Assembly: GCA_944989445.1 (NCBI GenBank)
Contig: CALYLW010000553.1
Location: 305,878-369,877, forward strand
Reading direction: 5' to 3'
Source of the DNA: Ampullaceana balthica
Lineage: Eukaryota; Mollusca; Gastropoda; Lymnaeidae
DNA length: 64,000 nt
Shown here: positions 34,716 to 48,549 of the stretch, one piece after another
Layout of the letters: every line of letters begins with the position of its first letter
Numbering within the stretch: the first letter of the stretch is position 1
Translations under genes and position numbers: made by a program
Notes under the pieces: generated by a model
What the model saw: the letters and a program-made list of their open reading frames with translations, nothing else
What the model was told of the DNA's origin: nothing
The model's database searches: none

Positions 34716-36418
34716 TAAATGACCTCAAGACTATTTGAAGTACTGACGCCATATCTATTACACCAAGGTCATTTAAGTTTTAGCGCCTATTCAATTTTGA
34801 TGAGCCGATCTTAGAGAGCAGAGAGATTATGAATGATTAACTCGACTATCGTCGAGTGTAATCAGGTAGATTTTAATTTAATTTATTGTATTGAAACAAT
34901 TAAATTGAGAACATTTTATTAACTTAGTTTAAAGGCGCAAACGTTTCATTTTATAACTCTTGTAAAATGAAAAATATCGAAGGGCATCAGCGATTCCAAA
35001 AAATCTTATTAATTTAATCTATTTTAAATTGGTATGTCCGTACCACAAATGAATTATAATTAAGTGCATAAATAATTTTTAAAATAACAATTTAACGAAA
35101 TTGTATTTTTTTTTAATTCAGTATCACATTTTTAAAAAGCCTCTTATTCTTGTAATTGTCTGAGCTCCACCGAGAAATAGTTTCATCTCCCCACCCCTCG
35201 GTTAATTAAATTCTCTGATTGGTAATTTCACAACGTCGGTAGCATTAATATAATCAAATTTAATCGCTAAAGTTGGATCATGAAGAATCCCCCCCCCCGC
35301 CCCCCTTTTTTCAAAATAGCATCAAGAGAGGTAAAGAACATTTACTTTTATTGTCAAAGTCCCGTTAATTATAACACCAGGGTGATCCTACCCTAAGTCT
35401 CGCAGGATCTCATTACACTGACTTCCGTGACTGAACATATTGGGATTGTCTTGGACAACGTCACAGCGCCGTGCCTTATCGCTGTCCACGTTTGAAGCAG
35501 TACGTCATGGACAAGATGTATGTCTGCACACACGGGGCCATAAGGGATATAGTAGAACTCTTTTTAGCTATCGCAGGGATATACGGAACACGATTTGGAT
35601 TCTATAAGACAACATATGGGTTATAAATAGGACACTTTTGGTTAATGCGGGGATATACCGAATACAAATTGTACCATCTTATCTAATACAGGGACATGCG
35701 GCACAAGAATAGGACTCTATTAGCTAATAACAAGACACACGGATATCTACAAGATTCCTCAGATTCCAAGACTAAAATCCTTTACTGAAAACGTATTTAC
35801 TAGCTCAGAGCAGTATTTTATATTTACCCTAACATTGGCACAGGCTGCAAAATACATTAGCAAATACCTTGAATCAAAGATCAATAGAGCAGCAGCCTGT
35901 GTCACTGTGTTACTGTATCAAAAAATCAATTAAATTATATAAATATAATAGTAATACTCTCCTTGGAATCAAAACCGTCTCCATCAGGGACAGTAACCTT
36001 ACATGTTTTGTCCATACAGAATCCCCCCATCTCCGAAAACAAAATACGCGTTAGAAAACCCAGAAGAAATATTTGCAATGAATCTCTCTCTAAGCTGTGA
36101 ACTGTGAACTATGAACTGTTAACTATATGGAGTAATCATCCAAAGTATCTAAGAATGTTTTTACACAATAATACTTGATTTGAGTCTTGATAGCTTGGAC
36201 GCAGATCAAGACAAAGATATTGCAAACGTTGTTGCAGTGTACAGAATTCAGATACATCGATCACATACTTTAATTTCATTATATTCCATTCCACAGAGAA
36301 AGAATTAGTATCTGCATATGGCTCAGTAAAATAAATTAACAACTATATCAAGGTTTTTAAAAACTAAATCGTTTGATAGAAATGTGTTCAAGGCGCTCCT
36401 TTAAGTTTAAAAATTTAT
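34716..36418. other. Intergenic, no gene recognised
   Basis: AT-rich with C-rich low complexity near 35290. Nothing recognisable on either strand. The first ~150 bases may be retrotransposon leader continuing from the LTR at 34413. Confidence 0.5.
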
Positions 36419-36426
36419 ATATTAAT

Positions 36427-37059
36427 TCGGGCTGTTATCGATTAATTTAAATTTAATCGTTAACTTTAAAAAAAATTATCGATTAATTAATCGATAATTT
36501 AGATTAAAGCCAAAAATAGACATTTATGACGTCATTAAACTGAACATTTCTCCCGGACATTGAAAATTAAGAATATTTTGAACTAAATTATATGACAATG
36601 TGTTGATACTTGATCGGATGTATGTGCTGAAGGTGGTACGTCAGCGATGTATTTGATCCTTTAAAAGAGAATTGTTTATGGCAGTGAACACAGTAAACTT
36701 TTTCACCATCTTCGACTTTGCCATCCGCAGTTAGCTTAAAAACAAAATTGTTCGCAACTTTCTAGTTATATGTTTAAATTTAACTTCGCTGATGTTGTCA
36801 GCCATTTTTTAGTTGACGACTGCCGGTCAACATAAAGTAATAAAATAAATTATAATATTACGCGGGAGAAGTTTGTACATAAAAAATATATAAATTATTA
36901 TTAATTATTAATAATTAATTATTTATTTATAACATTTTTTAAAAATATTATAAATATTTTCTTTAATTTTAATCAAATTTTTATCGATTAAAATAATTTT
37001 AATCGATAAAAGTTTTTAACTATTAATCGAGAAATTAATCGTTAATTTCCGCAGCCCTA
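36427..37059 (-). mobile_element. hAT deletion derivative retaining BED finger
   Basis: Perfect 8-bp duplication ATATTAAT (36419-36426 and 37060-37067). Ends TCGGGCTGTTATCG at the left and TAGGGCTGCGGAAATTAACG from the right, with AATCGATTA-rich subterminal blocks. On the - strand about 36590-36770 codes VYCVHCHKQFSFKGSNTSLT, then YHLQHIH: a BED-type zinc finger (C-x2-C, then L-x-H), the usual N-terminal DNA-binding domain of hAT transposases. The catalytic part is missing. Confidence 0.83.
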
Positions 37060-37172
37060 ATATTAATATTTTAGTGCAACAGATTACCTAGGTTGACATT
37101 TTTCATAGCTTGAGAGATTAATTACATTCTTACCGATTTATCAATGTTGTATTTTAGTGTCACAACTCTTAA

Positions 37173-37529
<357 letters not shown>

Positions 37530-37673
37530 ATTTGTCAGAGTGAAATATTGATATTTACGTTTCATAATATTTCTGTAGTTTATTAGACTGGAAAGATTGA
37601 TCTTTTGATTGGAATTGAGTCTCTTACATTTATATTGAATTCGCAAATCGAGTTTCACACGAACTGGAACAAG

Positions 37674-39569
37674 GGGCCGTCCATAAATGACGTCACGTAC
37701 CTAGGAGGGGGAGGGGGGTCACACTTTTGCGTGACGAGGGGGGAGGGGGTATGACGAAATGTGACGTCACAAAACAAGGGTTACTTTTAAAAAAAACTTC
37801 CACTGAAATATTTGGTAACTTACAATTTATTTAATGACTTTTAAGTTTTTAAAAATATTTTTAAATCAGTGCTTCTCAAAGTGCCGGTCGGTAGTCCATC
37901 AGACGCCGGTTGGCGAAAGTAATCAGAAAATGAAAATTAAATCTAATTATAATCCTTAGTTTGAGAACCCATGAGAAGCTATGAAATTGTTACGCTGTGT
38001 CTTTTGATGTTGACATCAAAACAGTTGTGATGTCACCGCTGCTCAGTTTGGCTCTCTTACGGCAGTATTCGGCGAACTTTTTTGCCCATTACTCCAAAAT
38101 ATACACGTTTCTGCGTGCGTTACTCCCTCGCCACCCCGACACTAGGTCCTGCTCAAATGACTCGGGGATTTGGGGGAGCGTCGTTAGCCTCCCTCCCCCT
38201 CCCCCGAAAATGCAACTGGTGAATTTTTCAAGCATGACAAGTATCTAAAAATGATCTGAATAGGATTATGTTTAGATATTTTAAGTCAAAACGACACGGA
38301 ATCATTTTTTTAATTTAATTTTTTTGGGGGTGGGGGTGGGGGGGGGAGCTATTTGATACAATTATAAACGTTTTAAGTTTGATGTAATTGTTCGATTGGT
38401 TTTTGTACAAACGCCAAGAGTTCCCTTTTTACCCCAAATGAGATAATTTACCGCTGTTAACAGACACCTCGCTTAAACCCCCCTATAGCGGTAGCCATGC
38501 ATTTTTCATTAGTTTATAAATTCCACAAGAAAATTCAACAATTTAAACACGCCTCGTCCATACAACCAAAACCAACAACAGCAACAAAAAAAAACACACA
38601 AAAAAGAAAAACTCGTGAACTTCGGAGTAAAAAGTTATGATAATATTGGATATTTTATTAATGTCCTAGTATTTTTAAGCCTTCAACTTGCAGTATTACT
38701 GTATTACTGTATTTTGCGACGCACAAAATGACACCCTACTTTCCTGCACAAATTTGGGGTTCGTACAGTACTCGCCATATTCCTCTTCCAGCGCATACAA
38801 AATAATTTTTAGAAAACATGAGATTTGATATCAATGTGGTAATTTTAGATCAAATCCCTTTGATGTGCAGGAAAACTGTCATTATAAGATCGAAATCAAT
38901 TTGAGGAATCGTCCTCTATCTATATATTCTAGGTCTATCAACAATAAAATGATCATTGTAATATCAATGGTCAAATTCGCGAGCTTAATCACGAAGGATA
39001 ATCACATCAAATGGTTTTTGACATTACCGCTGCATTGCTTGTTGTTAGCTTTCTTGCTATGCCTTGGCAACCAAACGAATTTAAAAAAAAGAATTTTATT
39101 CAAAACAAGCCGAATTCATACTTAATCTTTTAGGGCTGTAAGCCATGAAGTGCCTAATTTTACTATCACGTCAGTACAGGGAAAATCACGTCAAAACGGG
39201 AAAAGAATGCACCGGTACCAGGTGAAATGCATAAAAAAAATCCTGCCGGTCGTCTAATACGTAAAAATTTGAGAAGCACTGGCTTAAAATTTATTTAATG
39301 CCGTTTTACATAGCTTCACGCGTATTACGATATTACAATGTAGACACACACTAAATCAATACTTAATTTTTTTTTAAGTGATTTGAAACATACTCATTTT
39401 CTAAAGGAAAATAAGGTGGTCTTTTTTTTTGGGGGGGGGGTCAAAGCTTTGTGACGTATTATTGGAAAAGGAAGGGGGGGGTCTAACTTTTTTGTGACGA
39501 CGCGTGACGAAAAAAAGGGGGGGGGAGGAAATCTGTCAAAATTGCGTGACGTCATTTATGGACGGCCCC
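37674..39569. mobile_element. GGGCCGTCC-type TIR element split by a hAT-like insertion
   Basis: Left end GGGGCCGTCCATAAATGACG and right end GACGTCATTTATGGACGGCC are perfect inverted repeats, extending on both sides to give about 25-30 bp. Subterminal G-rich blocks with gtgacg motifs mirror each other. The central part is displaced by the element at 37867-39281. Non-coding; target duplication unclear. Confidence 0.83.
37867..39281. mobile_element. hAT-like element nested in TIR element
   Basis: Left end CAGTGCTTCTCAAAGTGCCG and right end read inwards CAGTGCTTCTCAAATTTTTA, a 14-bp inverted repeat typical of hAT. Flanks TTTTAAAT and CTTAAAAT-like are similar but not identical. No transposase recognised; contains G-rich and A-rich low complexity. 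Confidence 0.72.
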
Positions 39570-39576
39570 TTAATAG

Positions 39577-40316
39577 AGGTAAAATAAGATTTTTAAAAAC
39601 CACGTTTTTATAAGTGGACTAAAAAGAAGTTAATAATTTAAAACGTATAAGTTCAACTGCTTTGTTTTAATATTACTAAAAACATTTATAATTTAGAAGG
39701 CAAAAGAGAAATCTATAAGTGAGAGAATGAGTGAACAGCATATGTAAAACCTCATAAGCGCCCGCCCCCCGTTTCAAGTCATATTAAATCAAAGCACGTG
39801 AACTTATAGTTTTAAATTATTTTCTTCTTTTTAGTCAACTTATAAAAAACGTGGTTTTTAAAATCTTTTTTTACCTCTATTTATTTTATTCTTTTTAGTT
39901 TTAGTCTAAGTGTAAAATCATAGAGTATATCGAAAACTTTATTTCTTTAAACGCATCACGTGACAAACATTTACAGACTGAAACTGACTGAACTCCCCTT
40001 GCTGGAAACCAGGGGATGTGGTCATCGATGGCTGGGGTGAACTAGAACGTGGATGTAAACAATAGCAGACGGATACAGATGCTATATAGAGATAAACTAA
40101 AAGTGTATTAATTTAATTACGGTACATTCGATCGATGACAAATTTTGATACCATTCATTGTCATCCAAGATCTATCTGTGGTAAAATTTTGAGATCTCTA
40201 GGATCATCAAACGTGGTTTAATTTTACGCTGGAAAATTTGAAATTTTATGGACAGACAGGAACGAAAACAACGCGGACAGACAGGAACGAATGCAAGTTA
40301 ATAAAAACGTGGTAAC
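39577..40316. mobile_element. Composite foldback element, subfamily 1
   Basis: Left arm AACCACGTTTTTATAAGTGG then ACTAAAAAGAA. An inverted copy of this arm is at about 39781-39892, and a third short inverted terminus 'ttaataaaaacgtgg' is near 40300-40314. Between the second and third lies the core shared with the AAATCCCTTATAT family ('atagagataaactaaaagtg', 'ttacggtacattcgatcgat'). Non-coding. Confidence 0.72.
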
Positions 40317-40689
40317 AAAACTCATGTGCCGTACCACCACGTGCTTGTGGTCAGACTAATATTGAATTTGTGAGCTTTCACTCACTAAGTCCTATAGATG
40401 TGTGTCTGTCGGAGACATTTTTAACTTAACATTAGACGACGTTATTGTCAATGAGACATGCCTGGCCAATGGTAAAAGGACATGAATGTCAGCCGTTGAA
40501 TTCTAATTAAAGCTAAAACACTTGTAATCAAATACTTTGTAAAATGCATTTAGCTGGCAATCATTTTCGCTGGGAACATATTCAAATCATTGAATTGATA
40601 GCAATCTAATTTCTCTCTTCCTGTAAATACATTTATTTTGATTTATTTGGTTACAAATAACTACGATAAAACTGTTAAAATAAGTTGCT

Positions 40690-40962
40690 ACAAAAATATT
40701 GTGGATGTGTCATACAAGTGGCATCTTATGTTTTATTATTCTGTTGTCGTGGATGTGTCATACAAGTGACATCTTATCTTATGTTATATTATTCTGTTGT
40801 CGTGGATGTGTCATACAAGTGGCATCATATCTTATGTTATATTATTATGTTGTCGTGGATGTGTCATAAAAATCGACATCTTATCTTATGTTATATTATT
40901 CTGTTGTGGATATGTCATACAAGTGGCATCATATCTTATGTTATATTATTCTTTGTCCCACC
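40690..40962. repeat. ~53-bp tandem repeat, 5 copies
   Basis: GGATGTGTCATA recurs at 40702, 40751, 40804, 40857 and, in altered form, 40908. Units hold 'caagtggcatc' and 'ttatgttatattattctgtt'. The open frame here is repeat-derived. Confidence 0.9.
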
Positions 40963-40965
40963 AAT

Positions 40966-43900
40966 CATAGCCTGACTAACACTTCATTTTTAAGTGCAAA
41001 GGCACTGAGTTTTAAAAAAATCGAGGGGCGCTAAATTCACTTCATGAGACTGCAAAGGAACTTTCCTTCCGAAAAATGAATTACAAAAACAGGTCCCAAA
41101 AATGAGTCAATAAATCCTTGCTTAATAGTACATTGTATAAAAGTATTCTTTTAAATAATAAACAATTCATAAATATTATATTATATAGCAAAAATTCGAT
41201 TTCAACCGGGGCCCCAGTTAGTTTCATGAAAAGAGGCTGTACCGTTCTTTCTACGGCGCCAGTGCTGTAACTAGAAGATTTTGCGCATAGGGAAAAACTA
41301 TTTAATTTTTTTTTAAAAATCGGCATCCCCTGACCCTTTCCGTTTAATAAAATTTCACTATGATATAACGTTGTAAGCCTCATTTTGGCGCAAAGGGACA
41401 TAGTTTACCTCATTGCCCCAGTTTGTTACGACTTGGACGGCGAGCAGCACAAAGGGTTAAAATGTACAACTTTGAATTCACTACTGATACCAGAGGACAA
41501 AGGTTCGCATCCAACAACTATACAAGACATCTTAGCTAGCAAATAGAAAGAATATTTACAGAATTTGGTTGGCGTATTCTGTAGACAAAGTTTCAGTTTT
41601 TTTGCTTCTACTGCAAAATTTTTGCAATGTCTAAGTGTTCTTCGTTTACAAATGATGGCTATGGAAATTGGAAGCATATAGTACAATCCTTGAAAAATCA
41701 TGCAACTACAAAAAAACATTTTAAAGATCAAAGTCCTGGCTAGAAATGAGAGTTCCTTTAAAAATTTCGCAAACAGTACATGCTAATCTCAAAGATTTAG
41801 AACTGCAGAAGTCCATCAAGTCTTCGTGTTAATTACCGATTTAAACTGATGTCGTTTGGACATTCACTAAAAATATAAAAAGTCGTATAACATTTTTATA
41901 ATACTTACATTGTATTTAAATATGGGCGCAATTTTTCACCTTTTCACGGACTGACTCAAAGACTAAATTTGGCCTTACAGCATTAGATGCAAAATTTTAT
42001 CTTTCGCTAGGACACAAGCTCTATTCGTTTTTTCAAAAATAATAAATTTAAATGAATTTCTTTATAAATAACTGAGATGATATATTTTCCTATTACATTT
42101 CCTTTAAAACACAATTTTCTTTTAAATAAAATTAATAACCTTAAAGTGACTTTTTTTGCATTTAAGATATACGTGTTTGTATAAAAATGTATAATTATTC
42201 AATAACATTTTATAAGGAAAGAAAAGAACATAATTATAATTATACGGGAAATGTGCAAATTTTCCAGGATTATATGAAATGAAAAATATTACAAATCGTT
42301 TTTAGTTGATGTGGGAGATAAAAATTTAAAGAATATGATATTTAAACATTGTGAAATTTGATGACAGCAAATAAAATCGTGGGCGCTTAAATTAGTTTAG
42401 TTTTTAGGGAAGACAATAAAGTTTAATGTTTATCGAATTTTTCAAAGTCAATAGAAGAATGTTAAGTCCTTAACTCTGCGCCCATGATTTTATTATTTTC
42501 CTCATCAAATACTGAAATAAATAGATGATTTTTAAGAAGTATTAAATATTATGATATTTATTCCTGGCGGAAACTACCATTGATTTTTTTTATCGTCCCT
42601 TGTGATCATTTTTGTTTCATTGTCATAAATTGTTTTGTTTTTTTAAATAACAATGACGATTTCTGTAACCATGAGACTATAATCTTTTCGTCTTTTAATA
42701 ACCACGTAAAGTTAGAAATTTTGTAATAGCATGAATAATTATGAAGAAAGATGATATTCCGAAATAACAAAATAATGAAAAATAATTAAACTTTTTTATT
42801 CAGTAACGTTTCATTTCACTGATTCTTAAGAATATTAAAGGAATTTTTTTTTAAATTAAAAAGTGGCTTTTAAACATTTAGGAAAACAGTCAAACGCCAT
42901 ATTAAAACACCTTGCAAACCTTTAACTTCAACAATGAAAATAGTCAATCGTATTTTGTCCTCGAATTAATAGATATACACAGACAGAGTTCAGAGTTAGT
43001 GAAATTTTGTATCATTGATTTCTAACATTTATTGTTTTGTAATACTCAACTTATTGTTACAAAGGACGTCTGTAATTGTTGTATTGAATATAATTTATTT
43101 TTTTATCTAGTACGTATGTTATTTTTATTAAGACCAAAAGTTATTGTTATGAAAAGGTTTTGTTATAAGATGAATAATTCTTCTTAAGAGGAAATTAAGT
43201 TGTTGCTATGAAAGGTCTTGAAAAGGTTTTGTAATCTTGTGCAAACTTTTGTTTCATTAATGTTAAAATACAAAATACACACACAAATTGTGCAATGAAA
43301 ACAATAAATTTGAGCTTTAGTTTTAAACTAACACGACAATATGTATTTTATTTAAAAGCTTTATCGCAGTCCCATTCTATATGTCATTAGTGGTAGAGTA
43401 CTAACCTTCTTTTCGTGCGGGCATCAGGGTAAATATTCCATGATGAATGTTGACCATGAAGTCAATAACTTTTTTTTTATACTAGTAAACTTCTGGGGTA
43501 TAATCACGGTTTTAAATTACAATAGACTTATAAAAACTCCTTTTTGAACGTGAAGAAACACCAAGAATTGTGAGGTCGAAGAACTTTGTAACAAATACTT
43601 CAACCAACTGTGACTTTTTTCTTTTTTTTTAGAGATAATGTCAATTGTAAAAAAAATCTCGCGATTGGTATAAAAATTAAATAATTTTGCATAAATCTAG
43701 AAAGTTTCAGGTGATATAGGAGAGTGACAATAGTGGAGTGGGGATTTGCGTATGATGGGCAAACTTCCCAGTCGATAAAATTGCTGGACAAGATGTAATT
43801 TAAGTAACACATTAATAGAAGTATAAACAGGAATGCCTACGTCCTCACCGCCCTAATTTATTCACGCTTTGACCATTATAAACATGTTCACATTTCTTAC

Positions 43901-46255
43901 ATCAACAATTTAATTCAGGCTTTGACCATTATAAACATGTTCACATTTCTTACATCAACAATTTAATTTCCGTTAAACAAAAATAGATAGATAGCACGTA
44001 ACGCGCCTGATTTGTTCAGTTTAGCACTTGATCGGGAATTGAATCTGAACTTTTTATAGTAACGTTAATTTGAGTAACCAAGTGTTTATTTAAAGACTGG
44101 TGCATTTATAATAATATTTATGTCAATTTACAAAGTCCTTGTTTATAAAAGTAAGCATACTAACCAATAAAAGAACAAGATTTAAACAAATTAATTGTTT
44201 TATTAATGTATAGATGAATTCCCGTCTTTAAAAATCCACATAATTTTTTTTTAATTTCCAATACCTCATTTTCACATTTTAATCCTAATTTATTTCTAAT
44301 AGTATTAATATTTTCATTGTAGGCCTATTATTTTGAAATATGAATTTTAAAAAATAATTTAATTCCCAGCAGTATTGTCACATTTCTAACTAAATTATAA
44401 ATATTAATATTTGTAATATTTTTTATAATATAGTTCACAACTCATGTCTATTTTTACATGCTATTGTAGAAAATATCATTACATATTTCAAGCATTGCCA
44501 AGTTTTAGTATAAAATATTTCACAATCCATTCAAGAAATTTATAATTTTTATATTATAATATTCCTTAACTTAATTCTCACAATTCAATTATAGATTGCA
44601 TATTTCGCATACTTAATTTTTTTAAATTTTCAATTTTTATTGCATTAAAATTAGTAATTATAAAAAAAATTCTTTTCCTTGTAAATAAATAAAATCACAA
44701 AATGTAATTGCTTCTCCTAATTTCAGTGTCAAATTATTCACATACGGTTAGTTTTATTTATAAAGTAATACCACTTGTACCAAATTTCCAATAATAAATG
44801 TTCTAGTATCAAGTGATTTAAGGAAATCATTTGTTTTACAAGATACCAAAAAATATAATCATCAAGAGTCGATTTTCTTTTCGCCAAATTCGTGAACAAG
44901 CGACAATGAGAAAAATCAATTTTGGTTCAACAAGTAAACATAAAGTCGAGATTGTTAAATGTTTACCTGCATTTGGTTGTCATATAACAACGAAAAAAAT
45001 CACCTAACTCTAAAAAGTGAAAGTTATGTCATAAATTATTGCAACACAAAGTTTTTCTGAAGGCATCTGTAACAACACAATAATTTAAAATTCTTTTCTC
45101 GTAACGTTTATATTTTCTAAGACTCTAGTGCTTGTCGCGAACTTGGACGAAATTTTCATGAAGCTCTTGTGAAATTGTTGGTAAAAAATAAATTATATGT
45201 TTCCATTTTTTATTTCACTAATTTGTTTCAGGACTAGTGATAAATCAAACATACAGTTTATGGCTACTTTAAATTAAGAGAAAAATCAAATATAATTAAA
45301 TTTCAAATGTCTGTCGTGAAGATTTTATAGCAATAACTGTTTTACATGACGAAATAAATGCACGAGATAATTTACAAGTGAACCTTTTTAAGTTTTCCGG
45401 TTTTATTTTATTTCCCGTCCTAACCGAATAGTAATATATGAAATAAATTTAAATATTAGTTAACTGATAACACAATGATTTATCTGAAGCTTTCATCACA
45501 GGTGGTTAACAACTGAATATGTTATTAATTTTAGTAAGGGATTTTTATTATATATGACGCTAAACAGAAAATGTGTACGTGTTTAACTGCCTAAATAAAA
45601 TATTCTTGTATTGTTTATAATTACAATTACACACTTATTTTTCCGCGTAATTATTTCTGAAAATACAACATTTTGACGTTAAGCGCATTATAAAACTAAC
45701 GACCCTCTCAGGGTCATATTTTTTTTTATCATTTCCTACATTCCTGCCTGCTTTTTGTCATATTCCCAAATTTAAATGAGGTGTCATTACATATATAAAA
45801 TCATTTTAATTTAGTTACATTTATTACTATCCTAAACTGTTACGCCAGTTACTCCAAACTCACTGAGTTAACTAAACACTTTTCCTGAATATTTCATATC
45901 TATTTTCAGGATTCTTATTTTAAAATAAAAATAATAGAAAATCTAGAGTTTCTAAAGCTACTACCACTTTTTAAATAAAAATCTATCCTTTTAAAAATCA
46001 CAAGGCTTTGACTTATCTAGTATACCAGAAATTTAATGACTAAAATGAAAAGTATATTGCTTTAATAAAGCTCTGCAAAACTGGACAAAATCGAAAAAAA
46101 ACAAACAAATATCCACATAATTTGGTGCAGCATCCTGAAAGAATTGACAGTCAATAAAAGCTAACTGCTAAACATCAGCCTGAAAGACCTATTCAACAAC
46201 TGCCTTCACCTTTTTGTGACCTATCACCTCTTTTATCCGCCACTAAAACTAAAAT
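40966..46255. other. AT-rich intergenic, no gene recognised
   Basis: More than 5 kb with no exon, RNA or transposon I can assign, apart from a 53-bp duplication at 43863. Open frames at 41081-41401 and 41426-41731 (- strand) resemble no family known to me. Confidence 0.55.
43863..43968. repeat. 53-bp direct duplication, 2 copies
   Basis: 'gctttgaccattataaacat' followed by 'gttcacatttcttacatcaa' occurs twice, at a 53-bp spacing, almost without change. Confidence 0.93.
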
Positions 46256-46259
46256 AGTA

Positions 46260-47700
46260 TCAGCTACGGTCAAAACTCCTGGCCGGTGAGAAAAATGGCA
46301 ATTTGATGACGGGCTCTTCCATTTTGGTCTGGCACCCCACAGAAAACTGGAGAGCTATACGGGACCCGTGTCCAGATTCGGCGTTCTCTTCGACGCCTTA
46401 TCACTCAAGGCCCCTTGTAATAAATTTCGTCCAATCCCGGCCACGCGACTTCAACAAGCTGGTTTAATAAATGGCAACATTTTTCCCGGGCACCAAGACG
46501 CGAGTTTAATGAAGAAAGCTGACGGCCAAGGGGTGCTGCACCCCGAGGTCGATCTCACAGGGAGGACGCCCCGAGGGCGAGCCGTGACGTACCGTGGACT
46601 CCGAGGATGGTCTGATCGGGGTAATCACAGAAACCAATATAGCGGACACTGGTGCCGACCAGACGTTTAGAGATCCTGACAGCGGCTGCCGGACAATTAA
46701 AATTAGAACGATAGTGTGTCTGCACCGCATTAACTCTTGGTACTTCCAAACTCAACACACCTATTAACTTGTTTTGGGCTGAAGGGTACGACCTCTGAAG
46801 TAAAACAATTGCGTGCGCCAAGAACAACGATTAAATGTTTCGCCCTTTCAACAACTCTGTGTCGATCTGTAATTTAGGTTTGAATACATTTTTTTTGGAA
46901 ATTTTACGAAGCACTAATTATCATTGTTCCGAATAACAGAATTTCTTTTTTTTTAAATATTCGGACCTTTAACAAAGTCTAGTTTAACCGAATAATCTGC
47001 TTTAAAAGACACTTAAGATAGTGTTAACGACAACAATAATCTAGCTATTTATAGGAAATAAATGAAAATCGGATTTCCTCTGTACAAAGAAGGAAACAAA
47101 AAAACGAAGGTAAATCCTATCAACACAAAGTATTTAACACAAGTCCTTCTCACTGCCTGGTATCCGAAACGTGTCTCTGGTCCAAACAAAGCATTACGTG
47201 GTGTGTAAGCCCGACTCAATCACCCTCCGGTCTCTCCCCCCACAACCTCCTCCACAACATTACACGGGATCCAATCTCCGAAGGGAGGCGGTCTTTTTTG
47301 TACACGTTTAATTCCCCAAACTTTATCAAAACTTTCTATTTCTGTTTTTGGACGAGCCTCCGCGGTTGTCGTTCTTATCTGAGTTTTCTATTTGAGCAAC
47401 GTGGTGCGGAGGTTACTGGGCAAGGGGACGCGTAAAATACCTGCGTACACGGTAGCAAAGAACGACCGCGGATCGAGTTGAAATGCACAAAAGATAAGTG
47501 GAAGGGGAAAATGTAGCGATAACAAACGGCGCTTGTTTCCCGATAACAACCTTCAATCACAACTGTTAGTATTAGAATCAGCAAGCTTTCAATGGGGGAT
47601 TTGGAGGGACTTAAATTGGAAATCAACTTGGAGACGCGGTGAATGAGACGGTGGTCGCGTACAGACCTGGGGAGACGTACTCGTCAACGGGACAAGTCTA
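46260..47700. other. GC-richer, CpG-containing unique sequence
   Basis: Two blocks (about 46280-46830 and 47150-47700) are clearly GC-richer and carry more CpG than the surrounding AT-rich DNA. Open frames exist on both strands (46368-46670 +, 46506-46827 -), but with no recognised domain or splice logic. Could be a CpG-rich regulatory region or 5' exon; undecided. Confidence 0.4.
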
Positions 47701-48239
47701 GAGGGTCTAGATTTCTGGACATCGTTGTGGTTTTGTTTCTAAAAAAATCATATTAATGTGTTCAGCCATAGTCTAAAACGTTTAGAACCACGGCTTGTTT
47801 GTTATGGTTCAAAATAAAAGAATTGGCTAATTGTATTCAAAATTTTCTGGATTTATATTCGTTTTCTTTCCATTACAACATTGAAGCATTAATCTTAACT
47901 AAACAAAAGATAATTATTTTTTTTTCAAATCAGGGCATTAAAACTAGAATTAATTTCAAATTGAACGACACACAAGATTTATTTTCAATACCAGTAATCG
48001 TAATAATGGGACGAAGCGCTGGATTTGAAATTTAGCAACTGGGATTCTTTGCAGCTCATCTGCCCATTGTCTTGATATTTTTCTCCGCCAATAAAATAAT
48101 GTAACATTATCATGCAGGATAAAGCTTGGTACATGCTATAAAGGAAACCTAACGAGTTATAGACTGCCATAAACTGTTGGAGAAAACCTCAAACGTCAGC
48201 ATCAGAATTATGTTTGGGATGAGATTAAAACAATCTTAT

Positions 48240-48545
48240 CTCTTAACCCCTGGGTGGGTCATTTGGGCACCATCCCAGAATGTTCCATATTTCACGCCAA
48301 TTGTCCCGGGCCATGTGCTACCCTTTAAAAGACGGTGAAAGACAGGCCGACCCATTCCCTGATTTTGTCCTCTCATCTCTTCTTTTACCTGCCTTTTTTT
48401 CTTCCTCCATGTACTGTGTCTTTGCGAGACCTCCATACATTGCAACGTGTCCATGCCATCTTAGTTTCTTTTTCTTGATCGATATGAGATGGTCCTCGTA
48501 TGAACCAATGACGGGTAATACACTAGTTACTATAAAATAATAATG
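48240..48545 (-). mobile_element. LINE 3' ORF remnant
   Basis: The - strand gives KKKKLRWHGHVAMYGGLAKT followed by a basic stretch and a frame-shifted segment resembling 'W.DNI.EWTGL'. This is the familiar C-terminal tail of many non-LTR retrotransposon polymerases ('LRW.GHV.R...LAK...'). Frameshifts and stops; dead. Confidence 0.65.
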
Positions 48546-48549
48546 TTCC

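Noticed and set aside
46368..46827. Coding exons on either strand
   Set aside because: No family resemblance, and overlapping frames on both strands as expected from GC-richer DNA.
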